A stretch of DNA of 64,000 bases from Paracoccaceae bacterium. GTDB taxonomy: Bacteria; Pseudomonadota; Alphaproteobacteria; Rhodobacterales; Rhodobacteraceae. Below, one piece after another: positions 25,657 to 35,573 of the stretch. The stretch's first letter is position 1. Each line of letters begins with the position of its first letter. The position numbers and the translations under genes were made by a program. Location of the stretch: contig JASMHC010000017.1 of assembly GCA_030750975.1 (NCBI GenBank), forward strand, positions 46,863 through 110,862. The letters are read 5' to 3'. The notes under the pieces were generated by a model. The model saw nothing but the letters and a program-made list of their open reading frames with translations. It did not search any database and was not told the origin of the DNA.

Positions 25657-26892
25657 ATGCCTACGCTGGTGATGAAATTCGGCGGCACTTCTGTCGCCAC
25701 GCTGGACCGCATCCGCCGCGCTGCCAAGCGTGTCGGGGTCGAGGTATCCAAGGGCTATGACGTAATCGTCATCGTCTCGGCCATGTCGGGCGAGACCAAC
25801 AAGCTGGTGGGGTATGTCAACGAAACCTCTCCGCTTTATGACGCACGGGAATATGATGCGATTGTGTCATCCGGCGAAAACGTCACCGCCGGTCTGATGG
25901 CGCTGACCTTGCAGGAAATGGACGTGCCCGCGCGCAGCTGGCAGGGCTGGCAGGTGCCGGTGAAAACCAACGACGCCCACGCCGCCGCGCGGATTGAAGA
26001 AATCCCGACCGACAATATCAACGCCAAGTTTGGCGAAGGCATGAAGGTCGCTGTCGTCGCCGGTTTCCAGGGCATCGGTCCGGATGGCCGCATCACGACG
26101 CTGGGCCGTGGGGGATCAGACACCACAGCCGTGGCCTTCGCCGCCGCTTTCGGGGCCGAGCGTTGCGATATCTATACGGACGTGGATGGTGTCTATACCA
26201 CCGATCCGCGCATCACCGACAAGGCCCGCAAGCTTGACAAGATCAGCTTCGAGGAAATGCTGGAACTCGCGTCGCTTGGCGCCAAAGTCCTGCAAACCCG
26301 CTCGGTCGAGCTGGCCATGCGCTACAAGGTCAAACTGCGCGTGCTTTCAAGTTTTGAAGAACAATCCGACGAGGCCGGAACGCTCGTCTGCCCCGAGGAG
26401 GAAGTCATGGAAAACCGTCCAGTCTCAGGTGTCGCCTACAGCCGCGACGAAGCGAAAATGACCCTGGTTTCGGTCGCCGACCGTCCGGGCATTGCCGCCG
26501 CGATATTTGGTCCGCTCTCTGATGCGGGCGTCAATGTCGATATGATCATTCAGAACATCGCCGAAGAGGGCCGCACCGACATGACCTTTTCGTGCCCGAC
26601 CGATCAGGTCAAGCGGGCCGAGAAAGCGCTGAACGACGCAAAGGACGCCGGCGAGATCAACTATCACGGGCTGGTGGCCGACACCGCCGTGGCCAAAATA
26701 TCGGCCGTTGGCATCGGCATGCGGTCGCAATCCGGGGTTGCCGCCAAGATGTTCAAAACCCTGTCGGACGAGGGCATCAACATCAAGGTGATCGCAACCT
26801 CGGAAATCAAGATCAGCGTTCTGGTTGACCGCAAATACATGGAACTGGCCGTTCAGGCGCTGCATGATGCGTTTGAACTGGAAAAGGCCTAA
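25657..26892 (+). CDS. lysC: Aspartate kinase
   Basis: 411-aa aspartokinase, first step of lysine, threonine and methionine synthesis (aspartate to aspartyl-phosphate). The N-terminal KFGGTSV motif is at 7-13 and the kinase fold extends to about 240. Two ACT regulatory domains follow (from SVADRPGIAAAIFG, about 272, and VGIGMRSQSGVAAKMF, about 352), so feedback inhibition is expected. ptsP follows after 112 bp on the same strand, an arrangement common in alphaproteobacteria. Confidence 0.93.
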   Translation: MPTLVMKFGGTSVATLDRIRRAAKRVGVEVSKGYDVIVIVSAMSGETNKLVGYVNETSPLYDAREYDAIVSSGENVTAGLMALTLQEMDVPARSWQGWQVPVKTNDAHAAARIEEIPTDNINAKFGEGMKVAVVAGFQGIGPDGRITTLGRGGSDTTAVAFAAAFGAERCDIYTDVDGVYTTDPRITDKARKLDKISFEEMLELASLGAKVLQTRSVELAMRYKVKLRVLSSFEEQSDEAGTLVCPEEEVMENRPVSGVAYSRDEAKMTLVSVADRPGIAAAIFGPLSDAGVNVDMIIQNIAEEGRTDMTFSCPTDQVKRAEKALNDAKDAGEINYHGLVADTAVAKISAVGIGMRSQSGVAAKMFKTLSDEGINIKVIATSEIKISVLVDRKYMELAVQALHDAFELEKA

Positions 26893-27004
26893 TCCCTGGG
26901 CAACCGCAGGTGCGCTTTCCGCCGGCAATGACCCGTTAACCACTTAGCTCTCCCCATCCCGTCAGAATCCCCTTATAGATGGGGCAAGGGAGAACGAGGG
27001 ACAA

Positions 27005-29251
27005 ATGGCAGACGGCTTTGAACCAGAAAGCCGCAAGCTGCTTGGGCGCTTGCGCGACACGATGGCCTCGGAAGCCGCCGGTCAGGAACGGCTGGACCAT
27101 ATCACCCATATCATCGCCGATTCAATGGGCACCGAGGTGTGCTCGATCTACCTGTTCCGCGATGAAGACACGCTCGAGCTTTGCGCCACCGAAGGCCTGA
27201 AAGCCGAAGCGGTGCACGAAACCCGGATGCGCATCGGCGAAGGTCTGGTCGGCCGCGTCGCCAGAACCGGGACCATCGTCAACACGGCGGACGCCCCGTC
27301 GGCCAAAGGCTTCCGCTATATGCCGGAAACCGGGGAAGAGATATACTCGTCCTTTCTGGGGATACCGATCCAGCGGCTGGGCGATAAGCTGGGCGTTCTG
27401 GTGGTGCAGTCCAAACAAGCCCGCGAATTTTCAGCCGACGAGGTATACGGCCTTGAAGTTGTCGCCATGGTCCTGGCGGAAATGACCGAGCTTGGCAAAT
27501 TCGTCGGCGAAGGCGAAGCCATGGCCGCCCGCCACCAGCAACAGGTCGAAATCCACTGCACCACCGCGCAGGAAGGCGTGGCCGACGGCCATGTCTGGCT
27601 GCACGAACCCCGCGTGGTCGTGACCAACCCGATCGCCGAAGACCCCCATCGTGAACTCAAGCGCCTGAAGGAAGCCGTCGATACGCTGCGCGTTTCGGTG
27701 GACGAGATGCTGAACAGCGCGGCCACCGGTGGCGATACCGAACATCTTCAGGTGCTCGAAGCCTACCGGATGTTTGCAAACTCGAAGGGCTGGATGCGCC
27801 GGATGGAGGAAGATATCGGCCGCGGCCTGTCTGCCGAAGCCGCTGTCGAAAAAGAACAATCCGCCGCCCGCGCCCGCATGTCTCAGGTGACTGATCCCTA
27901 TTTGCGCGAACGCCTGCATGATCTTGACGACCTGTCGAACCGGCTGCTGCGCATCCTGACCGGACAGGGCAAGGAAACCGGCGCGGAAATGCCCCATGAC
28001 CCGATCCTGATCGCCCGCAATATCGGCCCGGCCGAATTGCTGGACTATGGAAACAAGCTGCGCGGTATCGTTCTGGAAGAAGGCTCGGTCGGCTCGCATG
28101 CCGCGATTGTCGCGCGGGCGCTGGCCATTCCGCTGGTCATCCATGCCAGCCAGATCACCACCGAGGCCCTGAACGGCGATCACATCCTGATCGACGGCGA
28201 TACCGGCACGGTTCACCTGCGTCCCGATGAAACCGTCGTCGGCGCCTTCCGCGACAAGATGGCGATGCAGGCCAAGGCGCAGGAACGCTATGCCTCGATC
28301 CGCGATCTGCCCGCCACCTCGAAAGACGGCCAGACCGTATCGTTGCATATGAACGCCGGACTGCTTGCGGACCTTCCCAGCCTGCTGGGATCAGGGGCCG
28401 AAGGCGTCGGCCTGTTCCGCACCGAATTGCAGTTTCTGGTGCAAAGCAAAATGCCCCAGCGGGCCGAGCTTAGCGCCCAATACCAGCGCGTACTGAACGC
28501 CGCACAGGGACGCCGCGTGGTCTTCCGCACGCTGGATATCGGCTCGGACAAAGTGCTGCCCTATATGAAAACCATTGACGAGCCGAACCCGGCCCTTGGA
28601 TGGCGGGCGATCCGCGTCGGCCTTGATAAGCCCGGCGTCTTGCGTATGCAGCTTCAGGCTCTGATCCGCGCCGCCAATGGCGGGCCGCTGACGGTGATGT
28701 TCCCGTTTATCGCCCAGCTCTCGGAATTCACCGCCGCCCGCGCCGAGGTGGACAAGGCGATGGAGCGCGAACGCCGCCTGGGTCATCCGCTGCCTTCGAA
28801 ACTGGAAGTCGGGGCGATGCTGGAAACGCCGTCACTGGCCTTTGCCTCAAAGAAGTTTTTCAAGGATGTCCATTTCCTCTCGGTCGGCGGGAACGACCTG
28901 AAGCAGTTCTTCTTTGCCGCCGACCGCGAAAATGAGCTGGTCCGGCGCCGCTATGACACGCTGAATGTCTCGTTCCTGAGCTTCCTTGAAGGCATCGTCG
29001 AGCGCTGCGCCGACACCGACACCGCGCTCAGCTTCTGTGGCGAGGATGCGGGCCGCCCGATCGAGGCGCTCTGCCTTGCCGCAATCGGCTTCCGCTCGCT
29101 TTCCATGCGTCCGGCTTCCATCGGGCCGGTAAAAAGTCTGATCCGCCGCACCGACCTATCCGCCGTTCGCAAAGTGATCTGGGATGCCCGCCACCGGGGC
29201 GAACAATCCGCCCGAGCGGCGGTGATGGACTATTTGCGCACTCAATCCTGA
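27005..29251 (+). CDS. ptsP: Phosphoenolpyruvate-protein phosphotransferase, nitrogen PTS (EI-Ntr)
   Basis: 748-aa Enzyme I of the nitrogen-related phosphotransferase system. It has an N-terminal GAF sensory domain (about 1-165), the EI N-terminal and phosphohistidine domains with His365 in GSVGSHAAIVARALAIP, and the PEP-binding barrel ending with the FCGEDAGRP catalytic Cys region. It takes phosphate from PEP to NPr; NPr and EIIA-Ntr genes are not in this window. The stop lies inside the end of the convergent EcsC-family gene (10-bp overlap). Confidence 0.92.
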   Translation: MADGFEPESRKLLGRLRDTMASEAAGQERLDHITHIIADSMGTEVCSIYLFRDEDTLELCATEGLKAEAVHETRMRIGEGLVGRVARTGTIVNTADAPSAKGFRYMPETGEEIYSSFLGIPIQRLGDKLGVLVVQSKQAREFSADEVYGLEVVAMVLAEMTELGKFVGEGEAMAARHQQQVEIHCTTAQEGVADGHVWLHEPRVVVTNPIAEDPHRELKRLKEAVDTLRVSVDEMLNSAATGGDTEHLQVLEAYRMFANSKGWMRRMEEDIGRGLSAEAAVEKEQSAARARMSQVTDPYLRERLHDLDDLSNRLLRILTGQGKETGAEMPHDPILIARNIGPAELLDYGNKLRGIVLEEGSVGSHAAIVARALAIPLVIHASQITTEALNGDHILIDGDTGTVHLRPDETVVGAFRDKMAMQAKAQERYASIRDLPATSKDGQTVSLHMNAGLLADLPSLLGSGAEGVGLFRTELQFLVQSKMPQRAELSAQYQRVLNAAQGRRVVFRTLDIGSDKVLPYMKTIDEPNPALGWRAIRVGLDKPGVLRMQLQALIRAANGGPLTVMFPFIAQLSEFTAARAEVDKAMERERRLGHPLPSKLEVGAMLETPSLAFASKKFFKDVHFLSVGGNDLKQFFFAADRENELVRRRYDTLNVSFLSFLEGIVERCADTDTALSFCGEDAGRPIEALCLAAIGFRSLSMRPASIGPVKSLIRRTDLSAVRKVIWDARHRGEQSARAAVMDYLRTQS

Positions 29252-30006
29252 AGCCGCGCCACCCGCGCATGCAGCTTCTCGGCCAGCCCGTCCACCGTCT
29301 GGTCGGTCTCGATCGCCAGGCGCCGCAGCCCGAAATGCACATGCGCCGTTTCGCGATAGTAATTGGCATAGATCGTATTGATCGACGCCCCCGCCGCGGC
29401 CCCCATCACCGGCAGCGCCTGTGCCGCGATTTTCTTGCCAAACACGATGGCCAGTTTCGGCGCGACCTGCGTTGCCAAAGCCTGAAGCGTCGGTCCGCCG
29501 ATGGTCATGCGGGTCGCCATAAAGGCAAAATCGGTTTTACCGGTCACAAGCGGACCGCTCGAGGCGAATATCCGAACGGAATCAAACCTCACGGATTCTG
29601 ATCGCGGGTCAAACCCTTCCTCTTGCGCGACCGACTGGATGGTGCGCAGGAACAGGGTCGTGGTCAGCGGCAACTCGGCCAACGCGGTGCCGATCCCGCC
29701 CACACCACCGGCAGCCCCCATCGCGGCGGCCACCACGCGGGTCAGCCGCGCGTCTTCCTTGGGCAACACCCGATGCGACAGGTCCGCGGCCCGAACCGCC
29801 ACGCCCAGCGCCTTTTCGGTGGCCACGAACAATCCCTCTTTCACATGGTCGGGCAGCTGATCGGTCAGCCCGTCCGCCTTGGCCCCCACCGAATTCAGAA
29901 AACTGATCCCCGGCCCTACCGCCGATTGGTATCGAAGCGCCAGGCTGTCCAGAACCTCGGTTTCACTGATCTTGTCCTTTGTCGGCGGTGTGATGATCTC
30001 GACCAT
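29242..30006 (-). CDS. EcsC family protein
   Basis: 254-aa protein of the EcsC family, of unclear function; the name comes from a Bacillus gene beside an ABC transporter involved in secretion. Two Gly/Ala-rich amphipathic segments (around GAAGGVGGIGTALAE, near 97-111, and GAAAGASINTIYANYY, near 205-220) are typical. Start 30006 is chosen because GGGAGGG lies just upstream; the frame from 30054 would add 16 residues. It is convergent with ptsP and overlaps it by 10 bp. Confidence 0.78.
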   Translation of the reverse strand: MVEIITPPTKDKISETEVLDSLALRYQSAVGPGISFLNSVGAKADGLTDQLPDHVKEGLFVATEKALGVAVRAADLSHRVLPKEDARLTRVVAAAMGAAGGVGGIGTALAELPLTTTLFLRTIQSVAQEEGFDPRSESVRFDSVRIFASSGPLVTGKTDFAFMATRMTIGGPTLQALATQVAPKLAIVFGKKIAAQALPVMGAAAGASINTIYANYYRETAHVHFGLRRLAIETDQTVDGLAEKLHARVARLQD

Positions 30007-30101
30007 GCGCCCTCCCTTGCCAAAGCGCTTCGTCACTTTGCCGTGTCTCAACACTTTGGCGCATCGCTTAGACTATAAGATCGGAAGCGCCGGCGGAAAA
30101 T

Positions 30102-30599
30102 TCAACTCTTGCCATCGGCAAGCCGTTCCACCGTGCCGGAAATCCCACGCCACGCATCCGGGGCAAGCGCATGCCCCAAAACCCGCTCGGGGTTGGTCGG
30201 GGGCGGCATCTCGACACCGTCGAGCTTTGCAAAGCCGAACCGCCCGTAATAGGGGGCATCCCCCACCAACAACACTCTTTGCCACCCGGCTTTGCGTGCC
30301 AGATCAAGGCTTTCACGCATCAGCAACCCGCCCAGCCCTTCCGCCTGCCGCGTCGGGTGCACCGCGATCGGCCCAAGCAACAGGGCCTTTTTCGCGGCAA
30401 CACGCACCGGCCAGAAACGGATCGCACCGGCCAGAATACCGTCCGGGTCGCGCGCCACCAAAGACAGGTCGGCCACAGGGGCAATCCCGTCGCGCAGCCG
30501 GTAAGACGACAGCGCCTCGCGCCCCGGCGCGAAGCAAAGGTCGTAAAGCGCTTCGACCTCCCACCAGTCGTCCGGGGTTTCCTGTGTCAATTCAAACAT
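30102..30599 (-). CDS. GNAT-family N-acetyltransferase
   Basis: 165-aa acetyltransferase of the YhbS-like type. Motif A, the acetyl-CoA pyrophosphate loop, is LGPIAVHPTRQAEGLGGLLM near residues 75-94; the later GDAPYYGRFGF segment is typical of this subgroup. The substrate is unknown. It is divergent from the flavin reductase gene across a 192-bp gap that holds copy 2 of the dispersed element. Confidence 0.85.
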   Translation of the reverse strand: MFELTQETPDDWWEVEALYDLCFAPGREALSSYRLRDGIAPVADLSLVARDPDGILAGAIRFWPVRVAAKKALLLGPIAVHPTRQAEGLGGLLMRESLDLARKAGWQRVLLVGDAPYYGRFGFAKLDGVEMPPPTNPERVLGHALAPDAWRGISGTVERLADGKS

Positions 30600-30666
30600 C
30601 TGTGTGCGTTCGTCCCTGGGGGTGGTAACGCCCCTAACATGACGCTAAATCGTTTCGAAATAAACT

Positions 30667-30745
30667 CGAGACACATGTTGATTTTGAAACGCGCACAATA
30701 TCAATAGGTTTCGCGCGTTTCGCCACATTGTCTGTGTCTGAACGA
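30667..30745 (+). repeat. Dispersed intergenic palindromic element, copy 2
   Basis: Plus-strand copy of the element at 23741-23821: CGAGAC (30667), GTTGATTTTGAAACGCGC, the GGTTTCGCGCGTTT arm and CTGTGTCT occur in the same order and spacing with one single-base indel. The core is 30686-30716 (GAAACGCGCACA-N9-GGTTTCGCGC). It ends about 50 bp before the flavin reductase start. GAAACGCGC/GCGCGTTTC forms a 9-bp inverted repeat. Confidence 0.75.
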
Positions 30746-30791
30746 TGTGGCCAATCGCATAAGGTCTGTCGCAAGCCAAAAAGGAATTCGC

Positions 30792-31397
30792 ATGTTCTAC
30801 CGCCCCGAGGATGGCCACGGTCTGCCACATAATCCGTTCAACGCCTTGATCGTCCCCCGCCCCATCGGCTGGATCTCGACACGCGACAGTGCCGGGCGCG
30901 ACAACCTCGCGCCTTACAGCTTTTTCAACGGCGTCGCCTACACCCCGCCGCAGGTGATGTTCTCAACCACCGGCCCGAAACCGGATCGGGACGGGATGAA
31001 GGACAGCGCATCGGTCATCGTCGAAACCGGGGTTTTCTGCGTAAATGTGGTCAGTCAGGCGCTGACAGACGCCATGAACACCTCAAGCCAGGGGTTTGAC
31101 GCAGGCGTGGACGAATTCGAAAAAGCCGGGCTTGCGAAAGCAGACTGCGAAACCATCGACTGCGCCCGCGTCGCGGCGGCGCCCGCGGCGATGGAATGCA
31201 AGCTTACTCAGGTGGTCAAATTGCCAGGCCAGGCCAACACGGTGATCTTCGGCGAAGTCACCGGCATCTATATAGACGAGACCTGCATGACCGACGGCAA
31301 GCTCGACATCACGAAATATCACCCGCTGGCGCGCCTCGGGTATCGCGATTATGCGGTGATAGAAAAGGGCTTCACCCTGTCGCGCCCGGATGATTGA
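30792..31397 (+). CDS. Flavin reductase family protein (FMN-binding split barrel)
   Basis: 201-aa protein with the flavin-reductase-like domain: N-terminal NPFNALIVPRPIGWIST, a nucleotide-binding Gly/Asn-rich segment and a C-terminal beta-barrel finish with HPLARLGYRDY. It would reduce or bind FMN and may feed a monooxygenase or act as a quinone or nitro reductase. The start at 30792 matches family N-termini; 30747 would add 15 residues that lie within the dispersed element. Confidence 0.82.
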   Translation: MFYRPEDGHGLPHNPFNALIVPRPIGWISTRDSAGRDNLAPYSFFNGVAYTPPQVMFSTTGPKPDRDGMKDSASVIVETGVFCVNVVSQALTDAMNTSSQGFDAGVDEFEKAGLAKADCETIDCARVAAAPAAMECKLTQVVKLPGQANTVIFGEVTGIYIDETCMTDGKLDITKYHPLARLGYRDYAVIEKGFTLSRPDD

Positions 31398-31498
31398 TTT
31401 GCCCCGAATTCAGCAAACATCATCGGCTAGTCCCGATTAAGCCGCTAAAGCCCAATCCCCCCATCCTGTTTCATCTTTTCACCAATACTTTGGGGAGC

Positions 31499-31543
31499 GC
31501 GAGGGGTGAAACCCCTCGCCCGGCGCGACGCACCGCAGGTGCG
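31499..31543. terminator. Tandem hairpins between convergent flavin reductase and SulP genes
   Basis: GCGAGGGGT/ACCCCTCGC (31499-31507 with 31511-31519, GAA loop) is followed by CGCACC/GGTGCG (31529-31534 with 31538-31543). Both are perfect stems between convergent genes. No T-run follows, so the terminator role is inferred from position. Confidence 0.55.
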
Positions 31544-31554
31544 GCGCAATCGGA

Positions 31555-33189
31555 TCAATGACCGCCCAGAATTCCCGTGCGCACATCATAATCCACAGCG
31601 ATCTCGTAATCGGGATCATCATCGCTATCGACCATCAAATGCCCTGCCTTTGACAACAGCTTGTGGCAATCGCGGCTCAGATGGCGCAAACGCAAGGTCT
31701 TGCCCGCCGCCATGTATTTGCCCGCCACGGCCTCGATTGCCTGCAGGGCCGACTGGTCAACAACGCGACTGCCGGCGAAATCGGCGATCACCACCTCGGG
31801 GTCGTCCTCGATATGGAACAGCTCGATGAACCCGTCGCTCGAGCCAAAGAACAAAGGTCCCTGAATTTCATAGACCTTCGCGCCCTCTTCGGTATGCGAC
31901 ATGCGCTCAACCGCATGAATGCGCCGCGCGTTGTTCCACGCATAGGCCAGGGCCGAGACAATCACCCCCACAACCACCGCCACCGCGAGGTCCGAATAGA
32001 CAGTGACGGCCGTGACCAGCAGGATCACAAACGCATCGGTCAGCGGCACTTTGGTCAGGATACGGATCGAGTTCCATGCGAATGTGCCGATCACCACCAT
32101 GAACATCACCCCGACCAGTGCGGCCAGCGGGATCTGCTCGATCAGGGGCGAGGCAAACAGAATGAAGCTCAGCAAAAACAGCGCCGCCGCGATGCCGGCA
32201 ATGCGCGTGCGCCCGCCGGATTTCACGTTGATCATCGACTGACCGATCATCGCGCAGCCGCCCATACCGCCGAAAAAGCCGGTGACGATATTGGCGCTGC
32301 CTTGTGCGATACATTCCTGCGAAGCCCCGCCGCGCTTGCCCGTCATCTCGCCGACAAGGTTCAGGGTCAGCAGGGATTCGATCAGCCCGATGGCCGCCAG
32401 AATGACCGCATAGGGCAGGATGATCTCAAAGGTTTCCCAGTTCAGCGGTACGCTGGGGATGGCAAACACAGGCAGCCCGCCCTTGATCGCCGCCATGTCG
32501 CCAACGCGCGGCACATCCAGACCAAAGCCGATCACCACCGCCGCAACGATCCCGATCCCCGCCAGAGGCGCCGGAATGATCCGGGTCACGCGCGGCATCA
32601 GCCAGATAATCGCCATGGTCAGCGCCACAAGCCCCAGCATGGTGATCAGCGGCGTGCCTTGCAGCCACTCGCCCCCGCCGACCCCGTGACCAGCGCTTTG
32701 AGCCGTTCCGGGCACCTTGAATTGCGTCAACTGGGCAAGGAAAATCACAATCGCCAATCCGTTCACGAAGCCCAACATCACCGGATGCGGCACCAGACGG
32801 ATAAACTTGCCCCAATGCATGACACCGGCAAAGACCTGTAAAATCCCCATCAGAACGACGGTGGCAAACAGGTATTCAACCCCGTGTTCGGCTACCAGCG
32901 CCACCATCACCACCGCCAAGGCACCGGTCGCGCCCGAGATCATCCCCGGGCGGCCACCGAAGATGGCGGTGATCAGCCCGACCAGAAAAGCCGCGTAAAG
33001 CCCGACCAGCGGATGCACACCGGCAACAAAGGCAAAGGCCACCGCTTCGGGCACCAGCGCCAGGGCAACGGTCAGGCCGGACAAAAGCTCGATCCGCAGG
33101 CGGCCGGCCGAGAATCCCTCGTCGGTGGTCAACCCATGGTCGGCTGAGGCGATGCGGTGGGCAAACTTGCCCAAAGTCGTTTCTTTCAC
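31555..33189 (-). CDS. SulP-family inorganic anion transporter with STAS domain
   Basis: 544-aa transporter with about 11-12 hydrophobic segments (signature LLSGLTVALALVPEAVAFAF near 35-54) and a C-terminal cytoplasmic STAS domain from about residue 430 (FFGSSDGFIELF). Bacterial SulP proteins carry sulfate, bicarbonate or dicarboxylates, often with Na+ or H+. The substrate is undetermined. No carbonic anhydrase or sulfur-assimilation gene is adjacent. Confidence 0.88.
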   Translation of the reverse strand: MKETTLGKFAHRIASADHGLTTDEGFSAGRLRIELLSGLTVALALVPEAVAFAFVAGVHPLVGLYAAFLVGLITAIFGGRPGMISGATGALAVVMVALVAEHGVEYLFATVVLMGILQVFAGVMHWGKFIRLVPHPVMLGFVNGLAIVIFLAQLTQFKVPGTAQSAGHGVGGGEWLQGTPLITMLGLVALTMAIIWLMPRVTRIIPAPLAGIGIVAAVVIGFGLDVPRVGDMAAIKGGLPVFAIPSVPLNWETFEIILPYAVILAAIGLIESLLTLNLVGEMTGKRGGASQECIAQGSANIVTGFFGGMGGCAMIGQSMINVKSGGRTRIAGIAAALFLLSFILFASPLIEQIPLAALVGVMFMVVIGTFAWNSIRILTKVPLTDAFVILLVTAVTVYSDLAVAVVVGVIVSALAYAWNNARRIHAVERMSHTEEGAKVYEIQGPLFFGSSDGFIELFHIEDDPEVVIADFAGSRVVDQSALQAIEAVAGKYMAAGKTLRLRHLSRDCHKLLSKAGHLMVDSDDDPDYEIAVDYDVRTGILGGH

Positions 33190-33400
33190 GGTATCCCGTC
33201 CTGTTCAGATGATGCGCCTGCGCCGTTTATCCGGCCTTGGATGGAATGGCCAGCCATGTGATGGAAAAGCCGGTTTTCATCGCATGGCGTTCACCGGACA
33301 GGATCAGCGGCGCTCTGCGCCCCCGCATTCCGAAAACGCCGATTGAAGCCCCCCGCCGCATGTGGCTTATTGCCTGTGACATTTTAAGAAAGGGCATCAC

Positions 33401-33820
33401 ATGGGCGTTCGCGTGAAATGGGATGAAGGCAAGACCTTCGTCGGTACAGCGTCTTCCGGTCACAAGATCGTATTCGGCACATCCGGAGCGGACGGCCAGC
33501 AACTCGGGCCAAGCGCAATGGAATTGCTGCTGATGGGCACCGGCGGATGTTCGGCCTATGACGTAGTTTCGATCCTCGAAAAAGGCCGCCAGCAGATTGA
33601 CGATGTGATCGTTGAAATCGAAGCTGATCGCGCCGAGGACCACCCCAGGGTCTTCACCCGCATTCACATGCATTTCATCGTCAGGGGCCGCGACCTGAAC
33701 CCCAAGCGGGTGGAACAGGCGCTTAGCCTGTCGATCGAGAAATACTGCTCGGCCTCGGCAATGATGGCCGCGGTGGCCAAGCTGACCCATGATCACGAAA
33801 TCATCGAGACCAGCGCATAA
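33401..33820 (+). CDS. OsmC family protein (YhfA-like)
   Basis: 139-aa OsmC/Ohr superfamily protein with the two conserved cysteines, GGCSAYDV (Cys50) and KYCSASAMM (near residue 113), in the spacing expected for thiol peroxidase-like activity. The sequence is closer to the YhfA group than to Ohr. It starts 12 bp ahead of mtnP on the same strand and is probably cotranscribed. Confidence 0.82.
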   Translation: MGVRVKWDEGKTFVGTASSGHKIVFGTSGADGQQLGPSAMELLLMGTGGCSAYDVVSILEKGRQQIDDVIVEIEADRAEDHPRVFTRIHMHFIVRGRDLNPKRVEQALSLSIEKYCSASAMMAAVAKLTHDHEIIETSA

Positions 33821-33832
33821 AGGGGCACCCGG

Positions 33833-34708
33833 ATGAGCAACACTATGATCGGCGCCATCGGCGGCTCGGGCGTTTATGATATTGACGGGTTGGAAGGGGC
33901 CGAATGGGTCAAGGTGGCAACCCCGTGGGGGGATCCCTCTGACAGTATCCTGACCGGCACGTTGGGCGGGGTGAAAATGGCCTTTCTGCCCCGTCACGGG
34001 CGCGGCCATGTGCATTCGCCCACCACCGTGCCCTACCGCGCCAATATCGACGCGCTGAAACGATTGGGCGTGACCGATGTTGTCAGCGTCTCGGCCTGCG
34101 GGTCGTTCCGTGAAAACATGGCGCCGGGCGATTTCGTCATCATCGACCAGTTCATCGACCGCACCTTCGCCCGCGAGAAATCGTTCTTCGGCACCGGTTG
34201 CGTCGCCCATGTCAGCGTCGCGCATCCCACCTGCGAGCGATTGTCCGACGCTTGCCATGCAGCCGCCGAAACCGCTGGCATCACCGTCCATAAAGGCGGC
34301 ACCTATCTTGCGATGGAGGGGCCACAGTTCTCGACCATTGCGGAATCAAAAATGTATCGCGACAGCTGGGGCGCTGACGTGATCGGCATGACCAACATGC
34401 CAGAGGCCAAACTCGCCCGCGAGGCCGAGCTTTGCTATGCTTCTGTTGCGATGATCACCGATTATGACAGCTGGCACCCCGACCACGGCGCGGTTGACAT
34501 CGCCCAGATCATCGCCACCCTGACCGGCAACGCCGACAAAGGCCGCGCGCTGGTCAGCCGGTTGCCCGCCCTTCTTGGCAGCGGGCGCAATCCCTGCCCC
34601 TGCGGCTGCGACCGCGCCCTGGAATACGCCGTCCTGACCGCGCCGGACAAGCGTGACCCGGCGATGATTGAGAAACTGAGTGTGGTTGCAGGAAGGATCC
34701 TTTCATGA
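33833..34708 (+). CDS. mtnP: S-methyl-5'-thioadenosine phosphorylase
   Basis: 291-aa purine nucleoside phosphorylase-family enzyme that splits methylthioadenosine into adenine and methylthioribose-1-phosphate. The N-terminal phosphate loop ([10 protein letters not shown]), [20 protein letters not shown] and [15 protein letters not shown] (MTA-specific) are clear. Its last four bases overlap the apt start (ATGA), coupling adenine production to adenine salvage. Confidence 0.92.
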   Translation: MSNTMIGAIGGSGVYDIDGLEGAEWVKVATPWGDPSDSILTGTLGGVKMAFLPRHGRGHVHSPTTVPYRANIDALKRLGVTDVVSVSACGSFRENMAPGDFVIIDQFIDRTFAREKSFFGTGCVAHVSVAHPTCERLSDACHAAAETAGITVHKGGTYLAMEGPQFSTIAESKMYRDSWGADVIGMTNMPEAKLAREAELCYASVAMITDYDSWHPDHGAVDIAQIIATLTGNADKGRALVSRLPALLGSGRNPCPCGCDRALEYAVLTAPDKRDPAMIEKLSVVAGRILS

Positions 34709-35244
34709 CCCCCCAAAAAACCGTCAAAGATTACATCCGCACCATCGTCGATTTCCCGCACGAAGGGATCATGTTCCGCGATGTGACCACGCTCTTTGCC
34801 GACCCGCGCGGGTTTCGGATGGCGGTGGATCAGATGCTGCATCCCTATGCCGGTCAGCGCATCGACAAGGTGATCGGGCTTGAGGCGCGCGGCTTTATTC
34901 TTGGCGGGGCGATTGCCCACCAGCTGGGCTGCGGCTTTGTGCCGATCCGCAAGAAGGGCAAGCTGCCCGGCACGACGATAAGCCAAGACTACAAGCTGGA
35001 ATATGGCGAAGCGATTGTCGAAATCCACGACGACGCGATCGAACCGGGTGAAACCATCCTGCTGGTCGATGACCTGCTGGCCACCGGGGGCACCGCGCAG
35101 GCCGGGATCACCCTGATCGAACGGCTGGGCGGCAAGATCATCGGCTGCGCCTTTATCATCGACCTGCCTCAGCTCGGTGGCCGCAAGCTGATCGAGGATA
35201 TGGGCATGGATGTGCATATCCTGTGCGAGTTTGAGGGGCTTTAA
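34705..35244 (+). CDS. apt: Adenine phosphoribosyltransferase
   Basis: 179-aa type I phosphoribosyltransferase converting adenine plus PRPP to AMP. The PRPP loop is [11 protein letters not shown] near residues 117-127, and [10 protein letters not shown] is the flexible loop. Translationally coupled to mtnP: the two together recycle the adenine of methylthioadenosine formed in SAM-dependent reactions. Confidence 0.94.
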   Translation: MTPQKTVKDYIRTIVDFPHEGIMFRDVTTLFADPRGFRMAVDQMLHPYAGQRIDKVIGLEARGFILGGAIAHQLGCGFVPIRKKGKLPGTTISQDYKLEYGEAIVEIHDDAIEPGETILLVDDLLATGGTAQAGITLIERLGGKIIGCAFIIDLPQLGGRKLIEDMGMDVHILCEFEGL

Positions 35245-35258
35245 GCGATGCACCTCGC

Positions 35259-35279
35259 GCCCCGGACCTGATCCGGGGC
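35259..35279 (+). terminator. GC-rich hairpin downstream of apt
   Basis: GCCCCGGA (35259-35266) pairs perfectly with TCCGGGGC (35272-35279) across CCTGA. It is 15 bp after the apt stop and would end the mtnP-apt message, although no T-run follows. Palindromes of this CCGGA-CCTGA-TCCGG kind are frequent between alphaproteobacterial genes. Confidence 0.55.
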
Positions 35280-35573
35280 CACTTGCCGCTGTTGATCCCA
35301 CCGCGCGGTCCGGTCATCCCGCCTTAACCCCTGAATGAGAAAACCTTTCTTGCGCGCAAAACGGTGAAACGGTTCCACGACTAGCGAGAGCGAGGATGTA
35401 CGGGAACCGGCCAGAGACCGAAGATCGACGGATCGGGGGCAGAAAAATCCCCGACTGGCAGCTACCGCTTGGCGGGCCCGCCTTTTCCTACCGCTGACAG
35501 ATACATGATTTATTGAATAACCCTGCCGAGGATGATGCCTCGTGCGGGGCAAAGGCGCATGTCATCCCGAACG
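35280..35573. other. Unassigned spacer between convergent apt and trpF
   Basis: Nearly 300 bp beyond the apt hairpin. It contains short inverted segments (for example AAACGGTGAAACGGTT near 35360 and GGCGGGCCCGCC near 35472-35483) but no gene that I recognise on either strand. It is long for a convergent gap in this compact region; a small RNA is possible but unsupported. Confidence 0.4.

Noticed and set aside
30022..30030. AAAGCGCTT resembling the AglR operator, upstream of the EcsC gene; similar at 30545-30553
   Set aside because: The second arm is incomplete (TTCG instead of TTTG), the neighbouring genes have no sugar role, and the second instance is inside the GNAT coding sequence.
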